DNA from: Chitinophaga pinensis
GTDB lineage: Bacteria; Bacteroidota; Bacteroidia; UKL13-3
Assembly: GCA_945875195.1 (NCBI GenBank)
Contig: CAMCJW010000029.1
Span: 1 to 16,522, forward strand
Length of the DNA: 16,522 nucleotides
Direction of reading: 5' to 3'
The notes under the pieces are model-generated. The model saw only the letters and a list, made by a program, of their open reading frames with translations, searched no databases and was not told where the DNA came from. Below are positions 1-8,214 of the stretch, one piece after another; the stretch's first letter is position 1; every line of letters begins with the position of its first letter. Position numbers and translations under genes: made by a program.

Positions 1-100
1 CCCAACAAAAAAATTCAATAAAAGAAGGAAAAAGAAAAATACCTGTTTCATTTACGTTGTTATAATTAATACCAATGTACGAAACTAATTATTTGATTGG

Positions 101-3100
101 TTATTTCCCTAATAATGCAAAACTTTGAACACTTTTTTCGCCCTCGCCATTGGCAGAATAAGTTTCCCAAACTGCCACATACAAACCAATATTGGCCTTC
201 TCACCCTTATCGCTATCACCCGCCCAATGCAGTTCTCCACTGCTGCCTAGTACTTTTGAGTCGCATACCCTTTTAATAATTTGACCAGCATCATTGTAGA
301 TGTGTAAACTGCCAATATTTTTTTCTGTTTTGCATAAATAACTAAATACAATCACATCATTTTCGCCATCGCCATCCGGACTAAAATAAGCTTGATTCAA
401 TGAAAAATTTCCATTTTGTTTACCTGTTTTGTATTGTGAGTTTCTGGCGGTAGGCGTAGCAAATTGTTTCTCTTCCGCCGCGCTGGTCCAATTGTTTTGG
501 TCTGAACCAAAAATGAATGGATTGATACGTTCTAAGCTAATGCCTTCTTTGTTGTTTAAAAAACTCAAGTGCATTTTTTCTGAATAATATAGGGAGTCTA
601 ATACTTCGTCCTTTTCATTAATGAGTAGCATATTTCCTTCATCATCGTTGAGGGATGGCAAGCTCATTTCAATGGCAGCATTTGGGTTTTGAACACCATA
701 CCATTTTTGTAAAAGTGCAGCATCAATACTAAAAGCCAAATACTCCCCAGGTAAGGCCATTCCTGCTTCTTGCGCTATGGGAATAGGTTCAACCCTAATT
801 CCATTTTCATTGGAACTGGTAAAATACAAGCCCTTTAAATCTATTGTGTGGTTGGTGACATTATATAGCTCAATAAAATCATTCGAACCCGGTTTGGGAT
901 TAAATAATATTTCGTTCCATTGCAAATCTCCTTTCATCGCTTTTTTTGGAACTTGAAAACTAGCTGAGCTTATATTTTCACTTTTATTGAGCGCGCAATC
1001 ACTTAACTCACCAATAGTAATTTCATAGGTTTGTGAGGTGTCAAATGCTGTTTCAAAAGTAAATTCAATTTGGTTCAAATTTCCATTTGCATACCTGTAG
1101 AAATTTGAAGGTATAGATTGATTTACTTTAAGATTATTATTTTTATTCAAACTCAAACTGTCTATGTCTTCATTAAAATTAATAAGTAACGTATTTAAAT
1201 CAGGCATATAAATTCTTTTCATGCTTGGCTTGCTAGTATCTTTTTTAGTGCCCTTTACGCTGTTTTCTTTCCCAGGTGTTGCGCCATTAAAGCTTGTGCT
1301 GGCATGCCAGTTTTCCTGCTTGCCACAAGGGTTATTTACATCAATCATTTCCATACTGCAGCTAAAAACTTTTGCAGTATTGCTGAACCAATCTTGCGTA
1401 TATTTTACTTGTTGCAACATATAGCCCATTGAATCTTTTAAGGTGAGTACATCACTATTGCTGAGCGATGGAAAGTAGGATAATCCTAGTACTTCACCAT
1501 TTGGTTCAAACAGAGTAGCTTTGTCTTTGTGGCATAAAATAAGTAGGTGTTTGGGTAATAAGGTATAATCTGGAAGCCTTATATTGCTGCTGCCATCGTT
1601 CAGTTCCAGTTGAGAAAGTGAGAGTGCAAATTCGCTTCTGTTGTATAATTCTATGAACTCATGATTGGGGAAATTGCCTATTCTGGTTAAATCAAAATAG
1701 ATTTCGTTGATCAAAATATCGTGTTGTTTGGGAGCTGCAATGGCTATGTAGGTAAACGACTTTGTTTGTATGCCAATATTGCCCAAGCAATCTGCTATAC
1801 TGTCAATTTGTAAGCTATAGTTTTGTTGGTGTATTAGCGAATCTTGTAACACAACTATCATTTCATTTTGCTTACTTTGGTCATTATTTATTTCATTAAT
1901 TTTTATACCATTTAGTTGAACCATGTTTTGATAAGATCCTTTTAGTTGTGTAGCCTCATTAAACTGCAATTTGATGCTAAAAGCATTTATCGGTTCAATA
2001 GATAGTAATTGTGGAGCAAGGGTATCTTTTGTAGTTTGCCAATTGGAGTTTATTGTGCCAGGAGTACCGCCCTTATTGTTATTGCTGGCCATCCAGTTGT
2101 TTTGTGCCTTACAAATTTGGTTTGGATTAATCAATTCTAAACTCCAACCACCTGCCTCTTTTTGGGTGTTTTTATAATAGCCTAAATTGTAATTAACTAT
2201 ATCAATGTTAACATTATTTTGATCTATGATACTGAGCATATCACCACCATTGTTTAAAGTTGGAAAGAAAGGTAGGGCAATTGTTTTTCCATAGCCTTTA
2301 AAGTTTGTCGAATCAATTTGATTGCATAAGATCACAAACTCACCCGGTGTCATAGTAAATGTGGGCAAGGTAACGGAGCTACTCGCGTCACTTAATTTTT
2401 GTTTACTTACATTCAAAGTATACTGGGTATTGTTATACAATTCAACATACTCTGCAAGCGGCAGGCCATTACTAGGCTCTGGGTCGGCCATTAATTCTGT
2501 AATCAATATATCTCCCAGTTTGATCCAATGAAGTTGCAGTGTAAATGTGGTATCAAGTGCATTGGCATTTTGGTCTTGCACACCAATTATTTTGCAGCTT
2601 ATTGATTGGTCTTGAGGAATAGGTTTGCTAAAGATTAACTTAATTTCATTGTTTTCAAATAAGGTAGAAGCAGGTTGTATGCTATCCTCAATACTTACTT
2701 TAAAATTAAGGTTTGCTACAACTTTTTCATCAAAACTTAAGCGCAATGTATTGGGCTGATCCAATAGAACTGCCGTTAATACAGGTGCCTTGTTGTCAAT
2801 TATAGGTTGGCCAATGTAAATATCATCGAAGAGAAAATTAGCAACATTGGTGCTTGTGTATTTGCACACCATGCCAAAATAGTTGGCATTGGCATAAGCA
2901 GTATCAATCGTACTTCCTTCCAAAACAAAGTTTGATTGCGCACTGGTATCCGAGTACAAGTTCCATTCTCCTTGCAGGCTGCGGGTAACCTTCAATTGCA
3001 TTTGGTTGTTCGATTTACCAAGGGTTCCGGCCCTGCCTCTGATGATGCAGGTTCTTGTTAATCCACTTTGTTTGTAAAGTGAAATGCTATCTGTATTGCC

Positions 3101-3469
3101 CGTGCTTCCGCCCAATTGCACATAGAATCCATTGAATGCCGATTTTAAATTTGGTTGGTTTGCGCATAAGTATATGCGAGCGTTGTTCTGACTACTTGGG
3201 TTAAAAGCTAGTCGCACCCAAATGCGCCATTCTGTATTTTCTATTGGTTCAAACCGAGTATTTAAAGCAATTTCTCCGCTTGATCCAAGCCTTGCTGCTG
3301 TTTGTAGCTGTTGTTGGGTATTTACTACAAACAAACTATCATCGCCTTGCCAGCTGGGTTCAAGGCTAAAATTGCCATCTTTAAAGTCGTCTGTTGTTTG
3401 CGATTGAATGGCTGGGTTCAGACCAAAAAGAAATCCGAAAAACAAAATGGGGTAAAAAAAATGTTTCAT
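101..3469 (-). CDS. Secreted multi-domain lamin-tail / Ig-like protein
   Basis: A 1122-residue exported protein. The N-terminus (MKHFFYPILFFGFLFGL...IQSQ) is a signal peptide. Residues about 25-224 resemble a concanavalin/LamG-like beta sandwich ending in FLFDDIYIG. Three modules follow, each an SbsA-type Ig-like domain (openings DNKAPVL, DTLAPQL, DTSKPSM at about 225, 482 and 744) and a lamin-tail domain (DILITELMADPEP, DILINEIYFD and DLQWNEILFNP, each followed by an [F/Y][V/I]ELYN motif). The last ~100 residues carry FSPDGDGEND and an FlgD/CHU_C-like beta domain, the kind of C-terminus found on T9SS-exported Bacteroidota surface proteins. The substrate is unknown; lamin-tail domains are usually taken as binding or adhesive modules. 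The ATG at 3469 is preferred because the upstream TTG at 3475 lies inside the probable -7 promoter element. Confidence 0.88.
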   Translation of the reverse strand: MKHFFYPILFFGFLFGLNPAIQSQTTDDFKDGNFSLEPSWQGDDSLFVVNTQQQLQTAARLGSSGEIALNTRFEPIENTEWRIWVRLAFNPSSQNNARIYLCANQPNLKSAFNGFYVQLGGSTGNTDSISLYKQSGLTRTCIIRGRAGTLGKSNNQMQLKVTRSLQGEWNLYSDTSAQSNFVLEGSTIDTAYANANYFGMVCKYTSTNVANFLFDDIYIGQPIIDNKAPVLTAVLLDQPNTLRLSFDEKVVANLNFKVSIEDSIQPASTLFENNEIKLIFSKPIPQDQSISCKIIGVQDQNANALDTTFTLQLHWIKLGDILITELMADPEPSNGLPLAEYVELYNNTQYTLNVSKQKLSDASSSVTLPTFTMTPGEFVILCNQIDSTNFKGYGKTIALPFFPTLNNGGDMLSIIDQNNVNIDIVNYNLGYYKNTQKEAGGWSLELINPNQICKAQNNWMASNNNKGGTPGTINSNWQTTKDTLAPQLLSIEPINAFSIKLQFNEATQLKGSYQNMVQLNGIKINEINNDQSKQNEMIVVLQDSLIHQQNYSLQIDSIADCLGNIGIQTKSFTYIAIAAPKQHDILINEIYFDLTRIGNFPNHEFIELYNRSEFALSLSQLELNDGSSNIRLPDYTLLPKHLLILCHKDKATLFEPNGEVLGLSYFPSLSNSDVLTLKDSMGYMLQQVKYTQDWFSNTAKVFSCSMEMIDVNNPCGKQENWHASTSFNGATPGKENSVKGTKKDTSKPSMKRIYMPDLNTLLINFNEDIDSLSLNKNNNLKVNQSIPSNFYRYANGNLNQIEFTFETAFDTSQTYEITIGELSDCALNKSENISSASFQVPKKAMKGDLQWNEILFNPKPGSNDFIELYNVTNHTIDLKGLYFTSSNENGIRVEPIPIAQEAGMALPGEYLAFSIDAALLQKWYGVQNPNAAIEMSLPSLNDDEGNMLLINEKDEVLDSLYYSEKMHLSFLNNKEGISLERINPFIFGSDQNNWTSAAEEKQFATPTARNSQYKTGKQNGNFSLNQAYFSPDGDGENDVIVFSYLCKTEKNIGSLHIYNDAGQIIKRVCDSKVLGSSGELHWAGDSDKGEKANIGLYVAVWETYSANGEGEKSVQSFALLGK

Positions 3470-3472
3470 GCT

Positions 3473-3480
3473 CAAAAATA
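3473..3480 (-). promoter_or_regulatory. -7 promoter element TATTTTTG, 3 nt before ATG
   Basis: On the minus strand the sequence reads TATTTTTG-AGC-ATG. This matches the Bacteroidota sigma factor -7 consensus TAnnTTTG exactly. No convincing -33 TTG lies 19-21 bp upstream. Transcription would begin at or next to the A of the ATG, giving a leaderless mRNA. Confidence 0.5.
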
Positions 3481-3590
3481 ATCAGGCAACACAAGAAGAT
3501 TGTTTTATTTTCGCATTTAGTAAAAATTAAATGCAAGAAACTGGATTTTGAGCGCCGAGTTCTTCACACGGTTTTAAAAGAGATAAATAT

Positions 3591-4586
3591 ATGAAAGTAG
3601 CAGTAGTTGGTGCCACAGGCTTGGTTGGCGGTGTAATGTTAAAGGTTTTGGCTGAACGCAATTTTCCTGTAACGGAGCTTATTCCCGTGGCTTCAGAAAA
3701 ATCAGTTGGTAAAGAAATTCAGTTCAAAGGTAAAGCTTATACCATTCATTCTATGGAGCAAGCAATTGCTGCTAAGCCTGCCATAGCCTTGTTCTCTGCT
3801 GGTGGTGGCACTTCTTTAGAATGGGCACCTAAGTTTGCTGAAGCTGGCATAGTGGTCATAGATAATTCTTCGGCTTGGCGCATGGATGCCAATACGCCTT
3901 TGGTTGTTCCCGAAATCAATGGAAGTGTAATCACCCAACACAACAAAATTATTGCTAATCCAAATTGCTCTACCATACAAATGGTCATGGTACTTAAGCC
4001 ACTTCACGATGCATATAAAATAAAACGTGTAGTAGTGTCAACCTACCAAAGTGTTACGGGCACTGGTGTGAAAGCGGTTCAGCAAATGGAGAATGAGCGC
4101 AAGGGCATACAAGGTGAAATGGCATATAAGTATGTAATTGATAAAAATGCCATTCCACAAATTGATGTTTTTATGGAGAACGGTTATACCAAAGAAGAAA
4201 TGAAAATGGTAAACGAAACCAAAAAAATAATGATGGATGATAGCATTGCTTTAACTGCAACCTGCGTGCGCATACCAGTAATGGGTGGACACAGCGAGAG
4301 CGTGAATGTGAGCTTTGAAAAGGATTATAACTTAACAGAAGTAAAGGCATTATTAGAAGCTGCACCTGGTGTAATTGTGCAAGACGATATTACTAATTTT
4401 ATTTATCCTATGCCCCAACTAGCTTATGATAAAGATGAAGTTTTTGTGGGTAGAATCCGCCGAGATGAATCTACAGCCAACAGCCTTAATTTTTGGGTAG
4501 TGGCAGATAACCTCAGAAAAGGCGCCGCCACCAACGCTGTTCAAATTGCTGAGTATATGTTACAGCGTGGGTTTATTGCGGGATAA
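3591..4586 (+). CDS. asd: Aspartate-semialdehyde dehydrogenase
   Basis: A 331-residue cytoplasmic enzyme that reduces L-aspartyl-4-phosphate to aspartate semialdehyde with NADPH. This is the branch point to diaminopimelate/lysine, threonine and methionine. The N-terminal Rossmann motif GATGLVGG is at residues 7-14. The catalytic Cys126 lies in NPNCST, the substrate-binding Arg227 in CVRIPV, and the catalytic His234 in GGHSES. The SVTGTG motif and the C-terminal DNLRKGAATNA are also typical. Length is normal for the family. It diverges from the lamin-tail gene across a ~120-bp gap. A weak -7-like TATTTTCG at 3506-3513 would give a leader of roughly 70 nt. The next gene begins 34 bp downstream on the same strand but has no obvious functional link. 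Confidence 0.96.
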   Translation: MKVAVVGATGLVGGVMLKVLAERNFPVTELIPVASEKSVGKEIQFKGKAYTIHSMEQAIAAKPAIALFSAGGGTSLEWAPKFAEAGIVVIDNSSAWRMDANTPLVVPEINGSVITQHNKIIANPNCSTIQMVMVLKPLHDAYKIKRVVVSTYQSVTGTGVKAVQQMENERKGIQGEMAYKYVIDKNAIPQIDVFMENGYTKEEMKMVNETKKIMMDDSIALTATCVRIPVMGGHSESVNVSFEKDYNLTEVKALLEAAPGVIVQDDITNFIYPMPQLAYDKDEVFVGRIRRDESTANSLNFWVVADNLRKGAATNAVQIAEYMLQRGFIAG

Positions 4587-4620
4587 ATAATAAGAGATTA
4601 TAATTTATTATCATATCATC

Positions 4621-6192
4621 ATGCCTTTGCTAAATAGAATATCAAATATGTTTCACCATGTAAAGTGTCTATATACCCTTATTTTTCTAACGTTTTTATG
4701 TTTTTTTTGGCCTTCTAATTCCTTAAATGCACAAAACTTTTCACCATTTGTGTTTCCTCTTAAACAAACAAATAGTTGGGATGCTATAAAGCTTTTTAAT
4801 GATACACTTTATTTTAGTATAGGTAACAATATCCAAAGTGAGGGATTCTCAAACAGAATAATAAAAGTGAGTAAAGAGTTAAGGTTTGGCGTTGTTTCTA
4901 ATTTTCTACCATATTCTAGTGAAGGGAAATTATTTAATGGAAATAATGAGTTAATTTGGTGTAATAGAACACAAGATTATAGAAATACAAGAAATTGTCA
5001 ATTTACTGTTTTCAATAAAAACGGAATACCTATCGGTCCAGTAGTAATTGGTGACACATCTAATGATGTGAATTCAATTGCTGAAATAGATAAGGTTTTG
5101 ATACTTTCTGGTGATTATCGTCCTCCAACCTCGCAATTTGGCTGGTCGGGTTTTCTGGCAAGTTACAATATAGATGGCAGTAAAATATGGGAAAAGTATT
5201 ATCGAATCAATAGGGATGGTTTTAGAACAACAAGTTTTGATTATGTGTACCACACCAAAAACAACGAAATTTTGGTTATTGGCAGGTCGCAAAAAGACAG
5301 TGCAGGTATTTGGCAATCAAAGGTTATTTCTGCATTATTTGATACAAGCGGTAATTTATTAGAGATAAAAAGTGAACTAGATTCTTTAGGTTGGCAATAT
5401 GATTTCGTTTTTGATATGTTTCGCTTACCTAGGTTATATTATATTTCAAGCTTACAATTAAATGATAGTACATATGGATTATTGGTATATAATCAAGAAA
5501 GCCAGTTAAAATTTCCAGCAAGATGGGTGTTCTTTAACGACAAGGGAAATGTAATTAGCCACAGGAAGGCTTGGATGTATAGAGATACAGTCAACCATCC
5601 TTTTTTATTTAATTCTAGTTTTAAAGGTTTGGTAAAACGAATAAATGGAGATGATTTTTTAGCACTTACATTTTTTAATGATTCTATTGACCGACAAAGA
5701 ATGATAGTTTTGGATAATGAATTATTTATAAAGAAAGTTTTACCCGGAATAGCTGAATATGATAGAAAAAACTCACAAGCTGGATTGTCAGCATTTGCAG
5801 AAGATGACGAAAAAAACTTTTATCAACTTAGATTTCTAGCCATTGACTCTATAACTGAACTGGATTATTACGGCAGCCTAGTTTGCAAAATAGACAGTAA
5901 TGGTAAACTTCTTTCTAACGGTCCATTGTTTCCAGTGGGTTTAAATCCAATAGGTTATTTTAATGATATTTTGGTTTACCCGAATCCTGTAAATCATGAG
6001 GTTAATATTAGTAGTGATAAAATCAAAAAAGTCGATTTGGAAATATTTGGGGTTGAATCGAAGTTACTATATAATGATACATTTAGTGGCAATTACCAAT
6101 TTCACATGGATAATTTCCCCTCAGGGCTATATTTTTTAAGACTTTCTGATGAATATGGAAATAGTTTGACCAGAAAGATAATCCGTAATTAA
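4621..6192 (+). CDS. Secreted protein of unknown function with T9SS type A tail
   Basis: A 523-residue protein I do not recognise. The N-terminus has basic residues, then a hydrophobic stretch LYTLIFLTFLCFFW and a plausible cleavage near SLNAQ. A second ATG at 4648 (MFHHVKC...) would give a more compact signal peptide and may be the true start. The middle ~400 residues are rich in Asn, Asp, Tyr and Phe, with recurring strand-like stretches resembling the beta-propeller-like T9SS cargo seen in this phylum; no catalytic motif is visible. The last ~75 residues (ILVYPNPVNHEVNIS ... FPSGLYFLRLSDEYG) are a canonical type A sorting domain, normally cleaved on export through the outer membrane. The gene is visibly more A+T-rich than asd. 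It probably encodes a surface or secreted protein; the substrate is unknown. Confidence 0.8.
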   Translation: MPLLNRISNMFHHVKCLYTLIFLTFLCFFWPSNSLNAQNFSPFVFPLKQTNSWDAIKLFNDTLYFSIGNNIQSEGFSNRIIKVSKELRFGVVSNFLPYSSEGKLFNGNNELIWCNRTQDYRNTRNCQFTVFNKNGIPIGPVVIGDTSNDVNSIAEIDKVLILSGDYRPPTSQFGWSGFLASYNIDGSKIWEKYYRINRDGFRTTSFDYVYHTKNNEILVIGRSQKDSAGIWQSKVISALFDTSGNLLEIKSELDSLGWQYDFVFDMFRLPRLYYISSLQLNDSTYGLLVYNQESQLKFPARWVFFNDKGNVISHRKAWMYRDTVNHPFLFNSSFKGLVKRINGDDFLALTFFNDSIDRQRMIVLDNELFIKKVLPGIAEYDRKNSQAGLSAFAEDDEKNFYQLRFLAIDSITELDYYGSLVCKIDSNGKLLSNGPLFPVGLNPIGYFNDILVYPNPVNHEVNISSDKIKKVDLEIFGVESKLLYNDTFSGNYQFHMDNFPSGLYFLRLSDEYGNSLTRKIIRN

Positions 6193-6491
6193 ACTCAATA
6201 AATACTTAAAGTAGATACTTTATAAATATAGTTAATAAAATAAGACAACGACTACTAACAGTACCTACAATAAATTAGCTGTTCAGCGCTCCGCAGACAC
6301 CTAACAACCTCTCGTTATAATTAACCTGAATTAAATAGAATTTGATTTAACCAAGGAATTCCAAATTCATCTAAAAATTAGATTAACCTGAATACCTCAA
6401 TAACTTTTTTAAATTAATAATTAAGTTATGTCATAAACTTATAGTTTTGTGAGGTTGATAGAAATTACAAACCATCCTTTAGCTTAATTCC
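6193..6491. other. Non-coding A+T-rich spacer with short repeats
   Basis: No convincing reading frame is present. A short hairpin, TAAAGT-AGAT-ACTTTA (6207-6222), lies 15 nt after the upstream stop codon; it is A/T-rich and could be a weak terminator. A 12-bp direct repeat, ATTAACCTGAAT, occurs at 6320-6331 and 6382-6393. Around 6278-6316 there is a small patch of clearly higher G+C in otherwise A+T-rich sequence. The last 50 bp hold the probable promoter of the cytochrome b5-like gene. Confidence 0.5.
6442..6449 (+). promoter_or_regulatory. Candidate -7 element TAGTTTTG
   Basis: This is an exact match to TAnnTTTG, 42 nt upstream of the cytochrome b5-like start codon. No clear -33 TTG is present at the expected distance, so the call rests on the -7 element alone. 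Confidence 0.35.
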
Positions 6492-6725
6492 ATGAGCCTC
6501 CCAACATTCTCCAAATCCCAATTAGCCTTGCGCAACGGTCAAGACCGTGACGAGATTTGGGTTGCCTACAAAGGCAAAATTTATGATGTAAGTAGGAGCA
6601 GGTTATGGCGCAATGGCAAGCATTACGAGCATTGGGCAGGGCAAGACCTTACAGATGAATTACCAGATGCACCCCACAACGAAAAAGTATTTGATAAGTT
6701 TGAAGTAGTTGGCCTTTTAGCCTAA
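6492..6725 (+). CDS. Small cytochrome b5-like heme-binding protein
   Basis: A 77-residue protein that is essentially one cytochrome b5-like domain, with no signal peptide or membrane anchor and so probably cytoplasmic. WVAYKGKIYDVS (residues 23-34) matches the start of the b5 fold (compare WVVIDGKVYDVT). AGQDLT...APH (49-62) aligns with the cytochrome b5 AGGDAT...GH segment, placing His62 at the second axial heme ligand. The usual HPGG motif is absent; His44 or His47 in WRNGKHYEHW would supply the other ligand, as in the prokaryotic b5-like proteins with a GxHxxH motif. It should carry heme and transfer electrons or bind a small hydrophobic ligand; the partner is unknown. It ends exactly where the convergent xth gene ends. 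Confidence 0.8.
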   Translation: MSLPTFSKSQLALRNGQDRDEIWVAYKGKIYDVSRSRLWRNGKHYEHWAGQDLTDELPDAPHNEKVFDKFEVVGLLA

Positions 6726-7493
6726 TTACCTTTTTATTTTAACCCAAACCGGACAATGGTCCGAGTGTATTTCGTTGGGTAAAATACCTGCTTCTAAAAG
6801 GTTATTGCCAATTGGTTCAGACAGCATACAATAATCAATGCGCCAGCCTTTGTTGTTGTTGCGGGCATTGGCTCTATAACTCCACCAACTGTAATTATGC
6901 GGCTCGGCATGCAGAGTTCTAAAACTATCTATAAAGCCAGAATCAATAAAGGCTTGCATCCAATCTCTTTCCTCAGGCAAAAATCCACTGCTGTCTTTGT
7001 TACCTTTTGGGTCGTGAATATCTATAGCTCTATGGCAAATATTGTAATCGCCACAAATGATTAAATTGGGTCTGGTTTTCTTAAGCTCATTGATATAGTT
7101 CTGGAAGAATGCAAGCCAAACCATTTTATATGCTTGACGAGTATCGCCGCTACTGCCGCTTGGCATGTATACACTGATGATGCTTAAGTCGCCAAAATCT
7201 GCTCTTATCATTCTTCCTTCGGTATCAAACTCTGGTACCCCAAAACCATACTCCACATGATCTGGTTTTTGCTTTGAATAGATAGCAACTCCGCTGTATC
7301 CTTTTTTTTCTGCACTGAACCAATGCTGGTGCTTGTATCCTGCAACCTCATATAAATAAGGTTCCACCTGATTTTGTATGGCCTTGGTTTCTTGAAAACA
7401 AAACACATCGGCATTGCTGCTTTGCATAAAATCTACCAGCCCTTTGCTCTGAGCCGAACGAATACCATTAACATTATAACTAACTATTTTCAT
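6726..7493 (-). CDS. xth: Exodeoxyribonuclease III (AP endonuclease)
   Basis: A 255-residue member of the endonuclease/exonuclease/phosphatase fold. It cleaves DNA 5' to abasic sites and trims 3' ends in base excision repair. All catalytic motifs are visible: Asn7 in SYNVNGIRS, the metal-binding Glu35 in FQETK, Tyr109 in SVYMPSG, Asp149 and Asn151 in GDYNICH, Asp220 in WRIDY, and Asp245-His246 in SDHCPV. The RNNNKGWRIDY segment and overall length fit the ExoIII/ExoA group. The ATG at 7493 is chosen over an in-frame TTG at 7502, because the TTG overlaps a -7 promoter element and because ATG gives the usual MKIVSYNVNG N-terminus. The stop codon abuts the convergent cytochrome b5-like gene with no gap, so the 3' untranslated regions must overlap. 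Confidence 0.95.
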   Translation of the reverse strand: MKIVSYNVNGIRSAQSKGLVDFMQSSNADVFCFQETKAIQNQVEPYLYEVAGYKHQHWFSAEKKGYSGVAIYSKQKPDHVEYGFGVPEFDTEGRMIRADFGDLSIISVYMPSGSSGDTRQAYKMVWLAFFQNYINELKKTRPNLIICGDYNICHRAIDIHDPKGNKDSSGFLPEERDWMQAFIDSGFIDSFRTLHAEPHNYSWWSYRANARNNNKGWRIDYCMLSEPIGNNLLEAGILPNEIHSDHCPVWVKIKR

Positions 7494-7499
7494 CTGAGA

Positions 7500-7507
7500 C
7501 AAATATA
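7500..7507 (-). promoter_or_regulatory. -7 promoter element TATATTTG, 6 nt before ATG
   Basis: The minus strand reads TATATTTG-TCTCAG-ATG, an exact match to TAnnTTTG. Transcription should start at or within a few bases of the xth ATG. No clear -33 TTG is seen. Confidence 0.5.
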
Positions 7508-7575
7508 ATTCAGAATTAAAAAACGTGCACGATATTTTAATTTTAAAAAAATTAAATTTTATGCTCGTTTTTCGT

Positions 7576-7583
7576 CACTTTTG
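7576..7583 (+). promoter_or_regulatory. Near-consensus -7 element CACTTTTG, 7 nt before ATG
   Basis: CACTTTTG differs from TAnnTTTG only at the first base. It is followed by TAAATCA and the SET-gene ATG at 7591. Together with the xth element it gives a back-to-back promoter pair in a 97-bp intergenic region, both predicted to yield almost leaderless transcripts. Confidence 0.4.
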
Positions 7584-7590
7584 TAAATCA

Positions 7591-8079
7591 ATGGATTTAG
7601 AAATTAAGAAGTCGAGCATAGCAAATGCCGGTAAGGGATTGTTTGCTAAAGCAATTTTTAAAAGGGGCGATCGCGTTATTGAATATACTGGGGATATTAT
7701 TACCTGGGCAGAATGTAAAAAACGCAATGAGAAATTGGATGGTGTGGGTGCTTATTATTTTTATGTTTCGGCGAGAAAATGTGTAGATGCGCAAAATTGC
7801 CTCGACTCATTAGCACGTTATGCCAACGATGCTTCGGGAATTGTGCGCATTCCTGGCATTAAGAACAATGCTCGTTTTGAGGTAATTAAGGGTAAGCCAT
7901 ATATCATTGCAAGTAGAACTATAAAGCCTGGAGATGAGATTTTTGTTGGGTATGGCAAGGATTATTGGGATGCCATGCGAGAAAATGGGTTCGACCCAAC
8001 CCATAAAAAGAAAAGTAAGAAAACTTTAGATGAAGCGCGTGAGCACCATTTGGTGCCCAAAAGGGAGGCCAAACATTAA
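7591..8079 (+). CDS. Small SET-domain protein (putative lysine methyltransferase)
   Basis: A 162-residue protein consisting of a SET domain plus a basic tail. The N-terminal SSIANAGKGLFAKAIFKRGD (residues 8-27) is the classic SET opening. EYTGDIIT (31-38), SLARYANDA (73-81, equivalent to the RFINHSC S-adenosylmethionine-binding motif) and IKPGDEIFVGYGKDYW (111-126, equivalent to GEELTxDY) complete the fold. No pre-SET or post-SET cysteine cluster is present. The last ~25 residues are rich in Lys, Arg and His. Such proteins transfer methyl groups to protein lysines; the bacterial substrate is unknown. I use the ATG at 7591; the in-frame GTG at 7525 and ATG at 7561 only add residues outside the domain and lie at or upstream of the promoter element. 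Confidence 0.85.
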   Translation: MDLEIKKSSIANAGKGLFAKAIFKRGDRVIEYTGDIITWAECKKRNEKLDGVGAYYFYVSARKCVDAQNCLDSLARYANDASGIVRIPGIKNNARFEVIKGKPYIIASRTIKPGDEIFVGYGKDYWDAMRENGFDPTHKKKSKKTLDEAREHHLVPKREAKH

Positions 8080-8115
8080 GTTTTTTTTTACAAAGATTTT
8101 TTTTTAAAATTGAGC

Positions 8116-8138
8116 CTTAATCGGTAATGGTGATTAAG
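8116..8138. repeat. Inverted repeat CTTAATC / GATTAAG
   Basis: A perfect 7-bp inverted repeat with a 9-nt loop lies 36 bp after the SET stop codon and just upstream of a candidate promoter for the DUF4468 gene. It could be an operator half-site pair or a weak hairpin; no T-run follows it on either strand. Confidence 0.35.
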
Positions 8139-8146
8139 AAAATCGC

Positions 8147-8154
8147 TAAATTTG
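8147..8154 (+). promoter_or_regulatory. Candidate -7 element TAAATTTG
   Basis: An exact TAnnTTTG match 60 nt upstream of the DUF4468 start codon. No good -33 element is visible, so confidence is low. Confidence 0.3.
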
Positions 8155-8214
8155 TTTGTTGTAAGGGTTTTGAAATAATTTGTGCAGTTGAAATGAATAA
8201 TTAGAAATTAAAAA

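Noticed and set aside
1..100. Window start examined for a gene or terminator
   Set aside because: It is A+T-rich sequence downstream of the lamin-tail gene with no clear hairpin followed by a T-run and no partial coding frame.
6296..6326. CACCTAACAACC...GTTATAA considered as an integron attC site
   Set aside because: ACCTAAC fits the RYYYAAC core, but no matching GTTRRRY partner, paired arms, cassette gene or integrase is present.
7494..7502. TTG at 7502 as xth start, and likewise TTG at 3475, 12492 and 13281 and GTG at 7525 for their genes
   Set aside because: Each adds residues outside the conserved N-terminus, and those at 3475 and 7502 overlap -7 elements; nearby ATG codons fit better.
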